NCBI RefSeq assembly: GCF_000154445.1
Contig: NZ_DS499559.1
From: Intestinibacter bartlettii
Lineage (GTDB): Bacteria; Bacillota; Clostridia; Peptostreptococcales; Peptostreptococcaceae
Strand: one strand, 5' to 3'
Length of the DNA: 64,000 nucleotides
The notes under the pieces are model-generated. The model had not been told where the DNA came from. It ran no database searches and worked only from the letters and a program-made list of their open reading frames with translations. The first letter of the stretch is position 1, and every line of letters starts with the position of its first letter. This document shows positions 52,743 through 61,090 of this stretch, piece after piece. The translations under genes were made by a program, and so were the position numbers.

Positions 52743-53375
52743 ATGGTAGTTATAAAAGACGATACAAATATTGTAAATTTAACTGGGGAACTAGAAGATA
52801 ATTTAGAATTTAGTCATGAAATATTTGGAGAAAAATTTTTTAATACAAAAATAAAAATAAATAGATTAAGTGATGTTTATGATATTTTACCAATGACTGT
52901 TTCAGAAAGGCTGATAGAAGAATTAGATTTTAAAAATAATAAGTTTGTAACAGTATCAGGTCAATTAAGATCCTATAACAAAAATGTAGGTGAAAAAAAT
53001 AAATTAATTTTAACAGTATTTGTACGAGAAATAAAACCGAAAGAAGAGGAAAATAAAGACCCTAATAGTATTTTTTTAGATGGATATATATGCAAACGTC
53101 CAGTATATAGAAAGACACCTCTAGGAAGAGAAATAACAGATTTATTAGTGGCAATAAATAGACCTTATAACAAATCAGATTATATTCCATCTATAGTTTG
53201 GGGTAGAAATGCAAAATTTGCTAGAAATTTAAATGTTGGCGACAGAATACAGATATGGGGAAGAATCCAAAGTAGATTTTATGAAAAGAAAATTGATGAA
53301 GAAACTACTGTCAAAAAAGTTGCTTATGAAGTTTCTGTATCAAAGATAAAAAAAGTAGAAGAAGAGCAAATTTAA
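52743..53375 (+). CDS. Single-stranded DNA-binding-like protein with two OB folds
   Basis: The 210-residue protein contains two OB-fold segments: residues 10-105, with NIVNLTGELEDNLEFSHEIFGEKF, and 110-205, with GYICKRPVYRKTPLGREITDLLVAIN, then YIPSIVWGRNAKFARNLNVGDRIQIWGRIQSR. The second half matches SSB proteins closely, including the family turn W(G)R. It lacks an acidic C-terminal tip such as DDDIPF. Clostridia have such accessory SSB-like proteins with unknown specialised roles. GGGGG precedes ATG 52743. Confidence 0.78.
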   Translation: MVVIKDDTNIVNLTGELEDNLEFSHEIFGEKFFNTKIKINRLSDVYDILPMTVSERLIEELDFKNNKFVTVSGQLRSYNKNVGEKNKLILTVFVREIKPKEEENKDPNSIFLDGYICKRPVYRKTPLGREITDLLVAINRPYNKSDYIPSIVWGRNAKFARNLNVGDRIQIWGRIQSRFYEKKIDEETTVKKVAYEVSVSKIKKVEEEQI

Positions 53376-53430
53376 AGTATAAAAATTTAATTAAAAGATG
53401 TAAAATAGAAATAAGAAATTTATAAAGTTT

Positions 53431-53462
53431 ATCCTCTAATATTATGGAGGATTTTCTTGTTT
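53431..53462 (+). terminator. Weak terminator after the SSB-like gene
   Basis: ATCCTC/GAGGAT (53431-53436 and 53447-53452) with an inner TAATATTA, then TTTTCTTGTTTT. Confidence 0.5.
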
Positions 53463-53503
53463 TAGAATATATGGATTTATTTTTTAAAAAAAGGAGGTTT
53501 TCT

Positions 53504-53668
53504 ATGAGTATAAATTATACAATGGTAGCAGTTATAATGTTATTTGTAATCCTTATAAGTATTCAATTTACTCTTAATAAAATATTTATGATTTTAAAAG
53601 AAATTAAAGAAATACTTATTAATAAGAATATAAAGGATGAAAATAATGAACGAATTAGAAAATATTAA
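53504..53668 (+). CDS. Small membrane protein (54 residues) upstream of the sigma-54 activator
   Basis: From ATG 53504, directly behind AGGAGG, the protein reads MSINYTMVAVIMLFVILISI and continues to a charged tail rich in Lys, Glu and Asn (DENNERIRKY). It has one N-terminal membrane span (about residues 7-27) and an amphipathic segment. I recognise no family. Its 3' end overlaps the following activator gene by 23 bases, so the two are translated together. It may anchor or signal to the activator; this is speculation based on context. Confidence 0.7.
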   Translation: MSINYTMVAVIMLFVILISIQFTLNKIFMILKEIKEILINKNIKDENNERIRKY

Positions 53669-55436
53669 AGATGATATACAAAATATAGCAGAAGCAATTT
53701 TATCCGTGATTAATATAGATGTTACTATAGTAGACGACAAATTTATAAGAATCGCAGGAACAGGAAAATATATAGATAAGATTGGGGATAAAGTAGATGG
53801 ATATTCTGCTTTTAGAAAATCTTTTGTGGAGCAAGTTGGAATTTTTATAGAGGATCCAAAAGAAAGTGATATTTGTAAAAGTTGTACCCATATACATGGT
53901 TGTAAGGAGTTTGCTGAAGTTTGTTGCCCAATAGTATTAGATAATAAATCATACGGGGTTATAGGACTTATAGCGTTTGATACAGACCAATCTAATATGA
54001 TGAAAAATAATCTAGATGGGCTTATGAATTTCTTGAGAAAGATGGCCGACTTAATTTCTAACAAATTAAAGGCTCAGATGAATACAGAAGAATTAGAAGT
54101 AGAAAAGAAGAAGCTAGAGATTTTACTAGATAATATGGATAAAGCAATTGTTTCAGTAGATATAAATGGATATATAGATAAGTGTAATTATAAGTTTAAG
54201 GAATTATTTAATTTAAATGATAACGATTTACTAAAAAAGAATGTATTTGATATTTTAAATTTTATTAAAAAAACTAATGAGAATAATTTTAGCAAATACA
54301 AAATGGGAAGCTTCAGTTACAATAAGAGAAACCGTAATGTAAAAGGTATTTATAATATAAATAAGATAATTATAAAAGGTAAATTTAAAGGATATGTTAT
54401 CGATTTTATTGAAAAGAAAGAAGCGATTAAAACTTATAATAAAATAAATAAAGATTATAAAATAACACTTGATAATATTATTGGAAATAGTGACCTTATT
54501 GTGCAAACAAAACGAAATGCATTGATAGCATCTCGTTCAACCTCTACAATATTGATTACGGGCGAAAGTGGAACAGGAAAAGAGTTATTTGCAAGGTCTA
54601 TACATAATCACAGTGATAGGGTGGACAATCCTTTTGTAACTGTAAATTGTGCAGCTATACCAGATAATTTGCTTGAAAGTGAGTTATTTGGATATGAAGA
54701 AGGTTCTTTCACAGGTGCTAAGAAAGGTGGAAAACTAGGCAAGTTTGAACTTGCAGACAAGGGTACTATATTTCTTGATGAAATAGGAGATATGAGTTTA
54801 CACTTACAGGCTAAATTACTTAGAGTTTTACAAGAGAGAGAATTGGACAAAATAGGTGGAAAGAGCAATATTTTTATAGATGTGAGAATTATTGCAGCTA
54901 CAAATAAAAACTTAGAAACTATGGTCAAAAATGGATCATTTAGAGAGGATTTATATTATCGCTTAAATGTAATTCCGATAAAATTGCCTAGCCTTAGAGA
55001 ACGAAGAGGAGATATTCCACTTTTAATAAATTATATGATAGATGAATATTCACATAAACTTGAGAAAGAAATATTAGGCATAGACGAAAATGCAAAACAA
55101 CTACTTATCAATTATAGTTGGCCAGGGAATATTAGAGAGTTACAAAATGTAATTGAGTATAGCATAAATATGTCACAATCTAAAGTTTTAACACTTGATT
55201 CAATGCCAAAATCAATTATGAATATAGATTATGATAAAAAAGAAGAAGGAACAGAAGAAATTAGAACTCTAGAAGAATTAGAAATAAGAGAAATAAAAAA
55301 AGCTTTAATTAAATATAAAGATTATAAAAAAGATAAAGAACTTGCTGCAAAGTCATTAGGAATATCAAGAGCAACTTTATACAGAAAGTTAGAAAAATAT
55401 AAAGATAAAATAAATGGAGATACATATTTAAAATAA
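53646..55436 (+). CDS. Sigma-54-dependent activator with Cys-rich sensor domain (CdsR-like)
   Basis: From ATG 53646 (AAAGG nine bases upstream; ATG 53637 is too close) the protein has 596 residues. An N-terminal sensor domain (1-145) contains five cysteines, C77-x2-C80-x5-C86-x6-C93-C94, which may bind metal, cysteine or sulfide. A PAS-like region follows at about 150-265. The AAA+ domain has Walker A GESGTGKE (306-313) and the sigma-54 loop GSFTGA (353-358). The C-terminus has a Fis-type helix-turn-helix (ELAAKSLGISRATLYRKLEKY). It is followed by a desulfidase gene with a sigma-54 promoter, its likely target. A comparable cdsR-cdsB pair exists in C. difficile, as far as I recall. Confidence 0.88.
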   Translation: MNELENIKDDIQNIAEAILSVINIDVTIVDDKFIRIAGTGKYIDKIGDKVDGYSAFRKSFVEQVGIFIEDPKESDICKSCTHIHGCKEFAEVCCPIVLDNKSYGVIGLIAFDTDQSNMMKNNLDGLMNFLRKMADLISNKLKAQMNTEELEVEKKKLEILLDNMDKAIVSVDINGYIDKCNYKFKELFNLNDNDLLKKNVFDILNFIKKTNENNFSKYKMGSFSYNKRNRNVKGIYNINKIIIKGKFKGYVIDFIEKKEAIKTYNKINKDYKITLDNIIGNSDLIVQTKRNALIASRSTSTILITGESGTGKELFARSIHNHSDRVDNPFVTVNCAAIPDNLLESELFGYEEGSFTGAKKGGKLGKFELADKGTIFLDEIGDMSLHLQAKLLRVLQERELDKIGGKSNIFIDVRIIAATNKNLETMVKNGSFREDLYYRLNVIPIKLPSLRERRGDIPLLINYMIDEYSHKLEKEILGIDENAKQLLINYSWPGNIRELQNVIEYSINMSQSKVLTLDSMPKSIMNIDYDKKEEGTEEIRTLEELEIREIKKALIKYKDYKKDKELAAKSLGISRATLYRKLEKYKDKINGDTYLK

Positions 55437-55475
55437 TCTCAAAATGAGATAAAATCTCATTTTGAGATTATTTTT
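55433..55475 (+). terminator. 18-bp perfect hairpin after the activator gene; also a candidate enhancer site
   Basis: The stem runs 55433-55450 with 55454-55471, loop AAA, then TTTTT, and includes the activator stop codon. Each arm contains TCTCAAAATGAGA or TCTCATTTTGAGA, itself nearly symmetrical, and a further half-site TTTTTGAGA lies at about 55480. The position, some 150 bases ahead of the sigma-54 promoter, also fits an upstream activating sequence. Confidence 0.8.
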
Positions 55476-55604
55476 GTGCTTTTTGAGAAAAATATATAAA
55501 TATTTAACTTCAAAAAACAAAATATAAAATGATAATTAGTAAATTATTTTACATTTTCACTTTAAAACAGTTAACAAAAATTATTTTTTTATAAAAATAA
55601 AAAA

Positions 55605-55620
55605 TTGGCATGAAAAATGC
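55605..55620 (+). promoter_or_regulatory. Sigma-54 promoter of the cysteine desulfidase gene
   Basis: TTGGCATGAAAAATGC has GG at 55607-55608 and GC at 55619-55620 with ten bases between them, matching the -24/-12 consensus TGGCAC-N5-TTGC closely. It lies 84 bases before the start codon. Confidence 0.88.
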
Positions 55621-55703
55621 TAATTAAATATATCAAGAAGATTAAATTTATATTATTATATTAATTGGTTTATTTTTAGTTAGTTTATTTAGGAGGTAAT
55701 AAC

Positions 55704-57029
55704 ATGAGAGATATAAGAAAAGAATTAATAGAAATGCTAATTGCAGAGGTAAAACCAGCAGTAGGATGTACAGAACCAGTAGCAGTAGCATTAGCTTGTG
55801 CAAAAGCAAAAGAATTATTAGGTGAAGAAATAGAAGAAAATAGAATATTAGTAAGTCCAAGCATATACAAAAATGGAATGTGCGTAGGTATACCAGGTAC
55901 AGATAGATTAGGATTAAAAATAGCAGTTGCAATGGGATTTGTAGGTGGTCATTCGGAAAACGGTTTAACAGTATTAGAAACATTAAGCCAAGATGAAGTA
56001 GAAGAGTCAGAAAGATATATGGATACACAACCTATAAATGTAGTTCCTGCTCAAACTAAGGATAAGGTATTTATAGAAGTTGATTTAAGAGGAAAAAATA
56101 ATATAGCAAAAGTTGTTATAAAAGAAAAACACGACAATTTCGTATACTTACAAAAGAATCAAGAAGTTTTACTTGATACAGGTGATTATAACAACAATGA
56201 AGAAATAAAAGTTGCAGATGAAAATGTAGTAGAAAGAAAGGCTACTTTTATGGATACCACTAATGTTGAAGAAATAATAAAAAACGTTGAAAATATGAAT
56301 TTTGAAGATATTAAATTCTTATTAGATGGAATAACAATGAATGTTGAAATGGCTGATTATGGACTAGAAAACAAAGCTGGTATCGGTGTTGGATTTGGTA
56401 TAAAAAAAGCTAAAGAAGAAGGATATATGGCCGATGATTTAATGACAGAAGCTATGATGTTAACAGCAGCAGCATCAGATGCTAGAATGGCTGGAATAAA
56501 AATGCCTGTTATGAGTTCAAATGGTAGTGGAAACCACGGTTTAACAGCTATACTTCCAATAGTAGCTTATAATAATAAATTCCCACAAAGTGAAGAAAGA
56601 TTAGCAAAAGCATTAGCAATATCTCACTTAATAACAGGATATATCAAAAACTACACTGGTAGATTATCTGCAGTTTGTGGATGTGGTGTTGCAGCATCAA
56701 CAGGATCAGCAGCAGGTATATCTTGGTTAATGGATGGAGATATGACTCATATAAAAGGCGCGATAGAGAATATGATAGCAAATTTAAGTGGTATGATTTG
56801 TGATGGAGCTAAAGCAGGTTGTGCACTTAAATTATCATCAGCAGCATCAGCAGCAGTTCAAAGTGCTATAATAGCAAAACAAGGATTCCATGTTCCACCT
56901 AAAAATGGAATAGTTGGGGATAGAGTAGATGAATCTATCAAAAATTTAGGTAAAGTAAGTGACGAAGGAATGCAAGTTACTGACGAAGTTATAATCGATG
57001 TAATGAACAATATAAATAAAGTTAAATAG
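55704..57029 (+). CDS. cdsB: L-cysteine desulfidase, UPF0597/CyuA family
   Basis: The 441-residue protein has the family N-terminus EVKPAVGCTEPVAVALACA, with the reactive C22, and clustered C-terminal cysteines: C325 and C327 in CGCGVAAS, C366 and C373 in CDGAKAGC. These correspond to the [4Fe-4S] ligands described for the methanogen and E. coli homologs. It converts cysteine to pyruvate, ammonia and hydrogen sulfide. AGGAGG precedes ATG 55704. The sigma-54 promoter and the upstream activator indicate control by a signal such as cysteine. In C. difficile the homolog is linked to relief of cysteine repression of toxins. A related serine substrate cannot be excluded. Confidence 0.9.
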   Translation: MRDIRKELIEMLIAEVKPAVGCTEPVAVALACAKAKELLGEEIEENRILVSPSIYKNGMCVGIPGTDRLGLKIAVAMGFVGGHSENGLTVLETLSQDEVEESERYMDTQPINVVPAQTKDKVFIEVDLRGKNNIAKVVIKEKHDNFVYLQKNQEVLLDTGDYNNNEEIKVADENVVERKATFMDTTNVEEIIKNVENMNFEDIKFLLDGITMNVEMADYGLENKAGIGVGFGIKKAKEEGYMADDLMTEAMMLTAAASDARMAGIKMPVMSSNGSGNHGLTAILPIVAYNNKFPQSEERLAKALAISHLITGYIKNYTGRLSAVCGCGVAASTGSAAGISWLMDGDMTHIKGAIENMIANLSGMICDGAKAGCALKLSSAASAAVQSAIIAKQGFHVPPKNGIVGDRVDESIKNLGKVSDEGMQVTDEVIIDVMNNINKVK

Positions 57030-57073
57030 GTTCTAATATCAAAAGATGATTTAAAAATAGAATATATACTTTA

Positions 57074-57116
57074 AAATAAGAGAGAGGAAAAATTTATTTT
57101 ATCCTCTCTCTTATTT
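57074..57116 (+). terminator. Terminator after the desulfidase gene
   Basis: AAATAAGAGAGAGGA/TCCTCTCTCTTATTT is a perfect 15-bp stem with a 13-base loop and a T-rich right end. Confidence 0.88.
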
Positions 57117-57241
57117 AATATAGCTAATTTTACTAAAAAAATAAGTTTTTGCGTATACTGAAATTATATAAGTTATTTGATATAGACAGATTTTATTAAT
57201 CATTATAAAATAAATATAGTAATAAACATGGAGGATGAGAA

Positions 57242-57781
57242 ATGGATATAGAAAAAAAAGTTTGGGAAGTATTATGTTCAGAAGAAGATTTAAATAAAAG
57301 GGTAAAAGAATTAGGTGAACAAATAACAGAAGATTATAAAGATAAAAATTTAATGGTTATATCTTTATTAAGAGGAAGTTTCGTATTTTGTGCAGACTTA
57401 GTTAGAGCAATAGATTTAAAAACAAAAGTTGATTTTATGACTACGCAAAGCTATGGAGATGGATTCTCTACTAGTGGAAATGTAGAAGTTGTAAATGATA
57501 TAAAAGGAAGCTTAGAAGGGTATGATGTATTAGTAGTAGATGATATAACAGATTCGGCTCTTACTATGGATTATGTTTTAAGACATTTAAAAGAAAAAAA
57601 TCCAAAAAGTATAAAATCTTGTGTTTTACTTGATAAACCAAGCAGAAGAAAAGTTGAATTAGTTCCAGATTATTGTGGATTCACAATAGAAGATAAATTC
57701 GTAGTAGGTTACGGTTTAAATTATGGAGATCATTACAGAAATATACCATATGTATTTGTTGTAACTGATAAAGATAGATAA
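57242..57781 (+). CDS. hpt: Hypoxanthine phosphoribosyltransferase
   Basis: The 179-residue protein is a purine PRTase: VISLLRGSFVFCADL near residue 40, the PRPP-binding motif DVLVVDDITDSALTMDYV, and the C-terminal VVGYGLNYGDHYRNIPYV. It salvages hypoxanthine and guanine to IMP and GMP. In the PRPP loop a serine-alanine pair replaces the usual TG in DTG, a variant seen in the family. GGAG precedes ATG 57242. It is a single-gene unit between terminators. Confidence 0.95.
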   Translation: MDIEKKVWEVLCSEEDLNKRVKELGEQITEDYKDKNLMVISLLRGSFVFCADLVRAIDLKTKVDFMTTQSYGDGFSTSGNVEVVNDIKGSLEGYDVLVVDDITDSALTMDYVLRHLKEKNPKSIKSCVLLDKPSRRKVELVPDYCGFTIEDKFVVGYGLNYGDHYRNIPYVFVVTDKDR

Positions 57782-57785
57782 TACA

Positions 57786-57814
57786 AATGAGGGTAATAAA
57801 ATATTACCCTCATT
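57786..57814. terminator. Hairpin between hpt and the convergent DUF488 gene
   Basis: AATGAGGGTAATA/TATTACCCTCATT, a perfect 13-bp stem with an AAA loop, but only a short T-run. Confidence 0.75.
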
Positions 57815-57861
57815 ATTCTGTAAAAAAATTCTAGAAAAACCAAAATAATAGAGTTATATTT

Positions 57862-58491
57862 TTAATCGTATTTCAATTTTTCAAGTCTATATCCAATTTC
57901 TCTGTTCGCAAGTTTATAGCTTTCTTCAATCATATCTTCACGACTCATAGCATTACCTAATAAAGAATCTATTGTGAGTTGGTTTCTGCCTTCAAAATAT
58001 TTTTCAAGAAGTTTTTCCTCCAAATAATCTTGTGTTTTTAAATCACCTTCATGCATTATATGTTTTACATCAAAACCTGCTTTAATCAATTCTCTCCCCA
58101 TGAGTATAGCACGATGACATCTTATTGGGTCTTGCATAGCGCCGAGTAAAACAATTTTATAGCCCTTAGAACAGCCAACTTTTAATCTTTCTATGCCATT
58201 TTTGAAAATATCCTCTTGAATTACTTTATCAAAATCAGCATATCCTTCGTCATTATAACTAACCTTAGTTTTTCTTTTTGCAGCAAATTCATCAGCCATG
58301 TAGATATATGTATATCCTAATTTTCTCAGGTTAGATTGAAGTACTTCCTTGTTGTATTGAGTATTGTATTTTGAATAAGGTATCCCTCTTATATCAACAA
58401 TACAATTTATATTATGCTTTTTTAATATTTCTATAAACTTATCAAAAGGGTAATTAGAATGACCTAATGTATAAATTTCTATTTTAATCAC
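57862..58491 (-). CDS. DUF488 family protein
   Basis: The 209-residue protein has the DUF488 hallmarks: YTLGHSNYPFDKFIEIL at the start, VDIRGIPYSKYN, and the cysteine in DPIRCHRAILMGREL. The family is widespread and uncharacterised; its conserved Cys-His pair looks like an active or metal site. GTG 58491 lies only one base after AAGGA, so the true start may be the following ATT (58488) or a later codon. The gene is divergent from trpS and convergent with hpt. Confidence 0.85.
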   Translation of the reverse strand: MIKIEIYTLGHSNYPFDKFIEILKKHNINCIVDIRGIPYSKYNTQYNKEVLQSNLRKLGYTYIYMADEFAAKRKTKVSYNDEGYADFDKVIQEDIFKNGIERLKVGCSKGYKIVLLGAMQDPIRCHRAILMGRELIKAGFDVKHIMHEGDLKTQDYLEEKLLEKYFEGRNQLTIDSLLGNAMSREDMIEESYKLANREIGYRLEKLKYD

Positions 58492-58626
58492 ATCCTTAAT
58501 AGATTTTAATTATATAAATATAATACCCCAATTTTGAGATGAGATTTTGAAAAATAGAATTTTTTTTGTAAACAATGGCAATACTTATTAATACTATATA
58601 GTAAAATATTATAAGTTGTAAATTTA

Positions 58627-58655
58627 TTGACAATTAAATAGAAAAATAATAATAT
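58627..58655 (+). promoter_or_regulatory. Promoter of the trpS T-box leader
   Basis: TTGACA (58627-58632) and TAATAT (58650-58655) with a 17-base spacer. Confidence 0.65.
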
Positions 58656-58694
58656 TAAAATAGAAAATGAAAAAATAAATCCATTGAGAAGGAA

Positions 58695-58941
58695 GAGTAA
58701 TTAAATTTAGGTTCGATATAGAGAGTTGAGGATGGTGGAATCTCAACAAGAAGGGATTTAACGAATGGGCCTTTTAGGAGTAAATTGAAATCTTTATGAG
58801 AGTAGACTTTACCGTGTGTTGCACGTTACAGCAATTGAGGTATGATAGTACCAATAATTAAGCGGTGTATTTTAATACACAATTTAGGTGGCAACGCGGA
58901 TATAACACTTCGTCCTAGAGTTTTAGGGCGGAGTTTTTTTA
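58695..58941 (+). promoter_or_regulatory. T-box riboswitch, tryptophan specific
   Basis: The T-box core AGGTGGCAACGCGGA lies at 58886-58900. A terminator stem forms between ACTTCGTCCTA (58907-58917) and TAGGGCGGAGT (58924-58934), followed by T residues. Stem I has the GAGAG start and an apical hairpin TTGAG...CTCAA. On the return strand GAATGGGCCTTTTAGGAGT puts TGG (58766-58768), the tryptophan codon, in the specifier position, matching trpS downstream. Confidence 0.93.
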
Positions 58942-58989
58942 TTATAAAAATTAACTTAAAACGTAGAAACATTATAAGGAGATGGAAAA

Positions 58990-60015
58990 ATGAACAAGAA
59001 AACAATATTAACAGGTGATAGACCTACTGGTAAACTACACTTAGGACATTATACAGGTTCTCTTAAAAACAGAGTAGCTTTACAAAATGAAGATAAATAC
59101 GACATGTTTGTAATGGTTGCAGACCAACAAGCGTTAACTGACAATGCTAAAAATCCTAAAAAAATAGTAGATAACTTATTAGAAGTAACAATGGACTATA
59201 TGTCAGTTGGATTAGACCCAGAAAAAACAACTTTATTTATACAATCTCAAGTTCCAGAATTAGCAGAACTTACAATGTACTACTTAAACTTAGTAACAGT
59301 TTCTAGATTACACAGAAACCCAACTGTAAAATCTGAGATACAACAAAAAGGATTCGGAGAAAGTATACCAGCAGGATTCTTCATATATCCAGTAAGTCAG
59401 GTTGCTGATATAACTGCATTCAAAGCTGATCTAGTTCCAGTTGGAAACGACCAAAAACCAATGATAGAACAAACTAGAGAAATAGTAAGAAGTTTCAACT
59501 CAACTTATGGTGATGTTTTAGTTGAGCCAGAAGGAATGTATCCAGAAGGAATTGCAGGAAGACTTCCAGGACTTGATGGAAAAGCTAAAATGAGTAAATC
59601 ATTAGGAAATGCAATATACCTAAGTGATGATGAAGATGAAGTTAGAAAAAAAGTAATGTCAATGTTCACAGATCCAAACCATATAAGAGTTGAAGACCCA
59701 GGATGTGTTGAAAATAATGCAGTATTCACATACTTAGATGCTTTCTGTCAAGATAAAGACGCATTAGAAGAAATGAAAGCTCACTACAGACGTGGTGGAC
59801 TTGGTGATGTGAAAGTTAAGAGATATTTAAACGACATATTACAAGCTGAATTAGCCCCAATTAGAGCTAGAAGAAAAGAATTAGAACAAAATCCAGATTA
59901 TATATACGAAGTTCTTAAAAAAGGTAGCGAAAAAGCTAGAGCAGTAGCAGCTCAAACTTTAAGTGAAGTTAGAAATGCTATGGGAATTGAATATTTCAAA
60001 GGAATGAATTTTTAA
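58990..60015 (+). CDS. trpS: Tryptophanyl-tRNA synthetase
   Basis: The 341-residue class I enzyme has the HIGH-type motif PTGKLHLGHYTGSL near residue 12, the tryptophan pocket sequence PVSQVADITAFKADLVPVG, and the KMSKS loop GKAKMSKSLGN near residue 200. Its length is that of bacterial TrpRS without extra domains. AAGGAG precedes ATG 58990, and the gene is controlled by the T-box upstream. A terminator follows. Confidence 0.98.
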   Translation: MNKKTILTGDRPTGKLHLGHYTGSLKNRVALQNEDKYDMFVMVADQQALTDNAKNPKKIVDNLLEVTMDYMSVGLDPEKTTLFIQSQVPELAELTMYYLNLVTVSRLHRNPTVKSEIQQKGFGESIPAGFFIYPVSQVADITAFKADLVPVGNDQKPMIEQTREIVRSFNSTYGDVLVEPEGMYPEGIAGRLPGLDGKAKMSKSLGNAIYLSDDEDEVRKKVMSMFTDPNHIRVEDPGCVENNAVFTYLDAFCQDKDALEEMKAHYRRGGLGDVKVKRYLNDILQAELAPIRARRKELEQNPDYIYEVLKKGSEKARAVAAQTLSEVRNAMGIEYFKGMNF

Positions 60016-60033
60016 TATAATAAGTTAAAGTAT

Positions 60034-60074
60034 AAAAAGATATAATTGCCAATATTGACGATTATATCTTTTTT
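60034..60074 (+). terminator. Terminator after trpS
   Basis: AAAAAGATATAAT (60034-60046) pairs with ATTATATCTTTTT (60061-60073). Confidence 0.88.
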
Positions 60075-60233
60075 AGTACGAAAAACAACTAAAAAACTTA
60101 AAAAAATTTAATAAAAAAGTTAAAAAATAATAAAATACAGCTACTAAAATTAAAATAAAGAAGAATAAGTTAACTAAAATAGAGTATAAAATATATGATG
60201 TAGTAGAGTTGATTTATGAGAGGATGGGGTTTT

Positions 60234-60872
60234 GTGAAAAAGAAATTATCGAAAATTTTAATTATAGTAGCTGTTCTTGTTTTTTGTCTGCATGGTGTTA
60301 AGAAAGTGGCAAATAAATTTGGAATACATCTATTAGAAAAATCAAATATCGAGATAAATTACGAGCATGAATGGGACAATATTAGTAAGAAAGATAAAAA
60401 GATTATAAAAAAAGCGATTTCGCTAGCTAAGAAAAAAGAAAAATTAGAATATGTATGGGGTGGAAAAGGCGAAATTATGACTGAAGAAAGGTTAGATGAG
60501 CTTATTGGATATTATGGGGAGAAGCAATATCCATTAGATAAAAAAGATTACATAGGAAAGCAAGCATTTGACTGTTCAGGACTTGTATATTGGGTTTATG
60601 AAGAGGCAAGTGGCGTAAATATAGGTTATTCTACTACACAACAACAAGAAAATTTGGAGAAATATAAAGTAAAAGGTGACTTGCAACCGGGGGATTTAAT
60701 ATTTACGACTAGACATGTTGTTATGTATATTGGGGACGGAAAAATTGTACAATCTAAAAATAAATTCAAATATCCAGAAGGCCGAATACACGAACAGCCA
60801 ATTGGATGGTATGCCAAAGGTGTTGCATACAGACCTATTGATTACATAAATGAGCGAAATAATAAAAAATAA
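60234..60872 (+). CDS. NlpC/P60 family cell-wall hydrolase
   Basis: From GTG 60234 (AGAGGATGGGG just upstream) the protein has 212 residues; ATG 60216 is an alternative with no site. The N-terminus is a signal anchor (residues 4-24, LSKILIIVAVLVFCLHGV). The NlpC/P60 domain has the catalytic cysteine C114 in AFDCSGLVYW and the histidine H161 in TRHVVMYIGDG. Such enzymes cleave peptidoglycan stem peptides, usually gamma-D-Glu to diamino acid bonds. No SH3 or LysM binding domains are present. Confidence 0.9.
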   Translation: MKKKLSKILIIVAVLVFCLHGVKKVANKFGIHLLEKSNIEINYEHEWDNISKKDKKIIKKAISLAKKKEKLEYVWGGKGEIMTEERLDELIGYYGEKQYPLDKKDYIGKQAFDCSGLVYWVYEEASGVNIGYSTTQQQENLEKYKVKGDLQPGDLIFTTRHVVMYIGDGKIVQSKNKFKYPEGRIHEQPIGWYAKGVAYRPIDYINERNNKK

Positions 60873-60935
60873 AAATTATTTTTGAATTTTGGATATATTA
60901 TTTTAATACATATAGTATAATATAAATATGGATAC

Positions 60936-61054
60936 ATATTCTCTTCCTTCTATTTGTCAGGTTAAAAATCTAGAGAATATAATTACCATAAACATAAAAA
61001 ATAGGACTATAGTTAAAATTTATTTAATAAAAATTTTAAACTATAGTTTTTTTT
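60936..61054 (+). other. Structured leader before the TerD-domain gene
   Basis: A possible -10 TATAAT lies at 60916-60921. Downstream, ATATTCTCT (60936-60944) pairs with AGAGAATAT (60972-60980), and a terminator-like stem (61006-61020 with 61032-61047, one bulge) runs into eight T residues, 37 bases before the gene. It may be only the terminator of the NlpC/P60 gene, or a leader that attenuates the next gene. No known riboswitch class was recognised. Confidence 0.5.
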
Positions 61055-61090
61055 ATTTAAACGAGAATTTTAATAAGAGAGGGATATACT

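Noticed and set aside
53646..55436. Identification of the activator as PrdR, the proline reductase regulator
   Set aside because: The adjacent target is a cysteine desulfidase, not prd genes, and the sigma-54 promoter lies before that gene.
55648..56028. 126-codon hydrophobic minus-strand frame opposite the desulfidase gene
   Set aside because: Its Leu-rich composition arises from GCA/GTA/TTA-rich codons on the real strand; there is no binding site.
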